Shown piece by piece: positions 6,170-6,718 of a DNA stretch of 6,718 bases. Source of the DNA: an uncultured Paraburkholderia sp. (GTDB lineage Bacteria > Pseudomonadota > Gammaproteobacteria > Burkholderiales > Burkholderiaceae). The stretch spans positions 1 to 6,718 of the forward strand of contig CALFSF010000059.1 in assembly GCA_937917025.1 (NCBI GenBank), in the 5' to 3' direction. The translations under genes and the position numbers were made by a program. The stretch's first letter is position 1. Every line of letters starts with the position of its first letter. The notes under the pieces are model-generated. The model saw only the letters and a program-made list of their open reading frames with translations. It ran no database searches and was not told where the DNA came from.

Positions 6170-6718
6170 ATGTCGCATATTTCCGGATGTCGCCGGCCCG
6201 GCGAGGCCGCCATGCCATTGGACCGCCTGCTGGCCGACGAACAGATATGGCGGGAAGTGCCTGATCCCGAACGCGGCGACGATGCCCGTCGGGTTGTCAT
6301 CGGGCACTGGACCGACGCGCGGACCGAAGAGCGGAAACTCGTCGCGCCGGTATTCGAGGGGCACTACACGGTCAGCATTCTGCTTGGCACGGCGACCGTC
6401 GATTGCTACAAGGACGAATGCCTGCGGGGCAAGGGCACCGGCGGCATCGGCGGGATACAGCTCACCGCGCCCGGGGAGCGTGTGCTTTGTGGGTTCCGTG
6501 GGCCGAACGAGGCGGTTCACCTGTTTTTCCCGCAGGCCGTCGTGGAGTCCGAATATGAAAGCGTGCGGCAGCATGATGCGCCGCTCCGTCTTGAGGATCC
6601 GGCGTTCCGTGTCGATCCGGCGCTTGGCCCACTGGCCCGTTCATTGGCGCGCCCGCCCGGTGTGGGCACCGGCTCCGACGCGCTTTACGGCGACAGCCTT
6701 GTCTATGCGATCCTGGCT
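6170..6718 (+). CDS. AraC-family transcriptional regulator, N-terminal part (cut by window edge)
   Basis: The frame runs without a stop to the end of the window (183 codons from 6170). From MPLDRLLADEQIWREV it reads like the N-terminal sensor half of an AraC-type regulator: beta-rich sequence (about residues 30-130), a PxxRxxCxFRG-like turn with LFFPQAVVE, then DPALGPLARSLARPPG and DALYGDSLVYAIL, the stretch that in such proteins leads into the helix-turn-helix domain. That domain would lie right of 6718, so the family is inferred. Two starts are possible. ATG at 6170 has a strong ribosome site (GGGGGAG 6158-6164, five bases away). ATG at 6212 has a weaker GAGG, but the recognisable protein begins there. 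No link to nitrate is evident from the sequence. Confidence 0.65.
   Translation, partial: MSHISGCRRPGEAAMPLDRLLADEQIWREVPDPERGDDARRVVIGHWTDARTEERKLVAPVFEGHYTVSILLGTATVDCYKDECLRGKGTGGIGGIQLTAPGERVLCGFRGPNEAVHLFFPQAVVESEYESVRQHDAPLRLEDPAFRVDPALGPLARSLARPPGVGTGSDALYGDSLVYAILA

Noticed and set aside
5810..6574. Minus-strand frame of 254 codons at the right end
   Set aside because: It overlaps the 3' end of the reductase and most of the AraC-type gene, with no recognisable domain; it is a shadow frame.

Overview
The window is high-GC DNA with dense overlapping open frames. It carries a cyo-type quinol oxidase operon and a nitrate reductase fused to a CysJ-like flavoprotein. That pairing suggests a beta-proteobacterium of the Burkholderiaceae (Burkholderia, Paraburkholderia or Caballeronia); this is inferred from gene content, not from a search.

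Layout. Positions 1-358 (minus) are the 5' end of cyoB and 362-1258 (minus) is complete cyoA, the start of a cytochrome bo3 ubiquinol oxidase operon running off the left edge. Positions 1259-1757 are a divergent control region of about 500 bases. Read rightward it holds a cluster of GCAC/GTGC half-sites resembling NtrC sites, a 73-base interrupted palindrome, a near-consensus sigma-54 promoter, two hexaloop hairpins of the kind bound by ANTAR antiterminators (NasR/NasT), and a strong intrinsic terminator overlapping the second hairpin. Positions 1758-1805 are a 15-codon reading frame with a good ribosome binding site that looks like the first codons of a nitrate transporter (NarK/NasA-type MFS) gene. 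Its stop overlaps, as ATGA, the start of the large gene at 1802-5995. That gene encodes a 1397-residue protein: an assimilatory-type molybdenum nitrate reductase followed by complete FMN, FAD and NADPH domains like those of sulfite reductase CysJ. Positions 5996-6169 have no recognised gene. An AraC-type regulator gene begins at 6170 (or 6212) and is cut by the right edge.

How it works together. Nitrogen limitation (sigma-54 plus a probable NtrC-type activator) would start a nas transcript near 1621. In the absence of nitrate or nitrite the transcript would end at the leader terminator; with the signal, an ANTAR protein encoded elsewhere would stabilise the two hairpins and allow read-through. 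The product is a single-chain enzyme that can take electrons from NADPH through FAD, FMN and a 4Fe-4S cluster to Mo-bis-MGD and reduce nitrate to nitrite. No nitrite reductase or intact nitrate transporter gene lies in the window.

The most unusual point is the junction at 1758-1805. The control leader and the start of a transporter gene appear to have been joined directly to the reductase gene, as if the rest of the transporter (and perhaps nirBD) were deleted or moved, leaving a mini-cistron that probably supplies translation initiation for the reductase.
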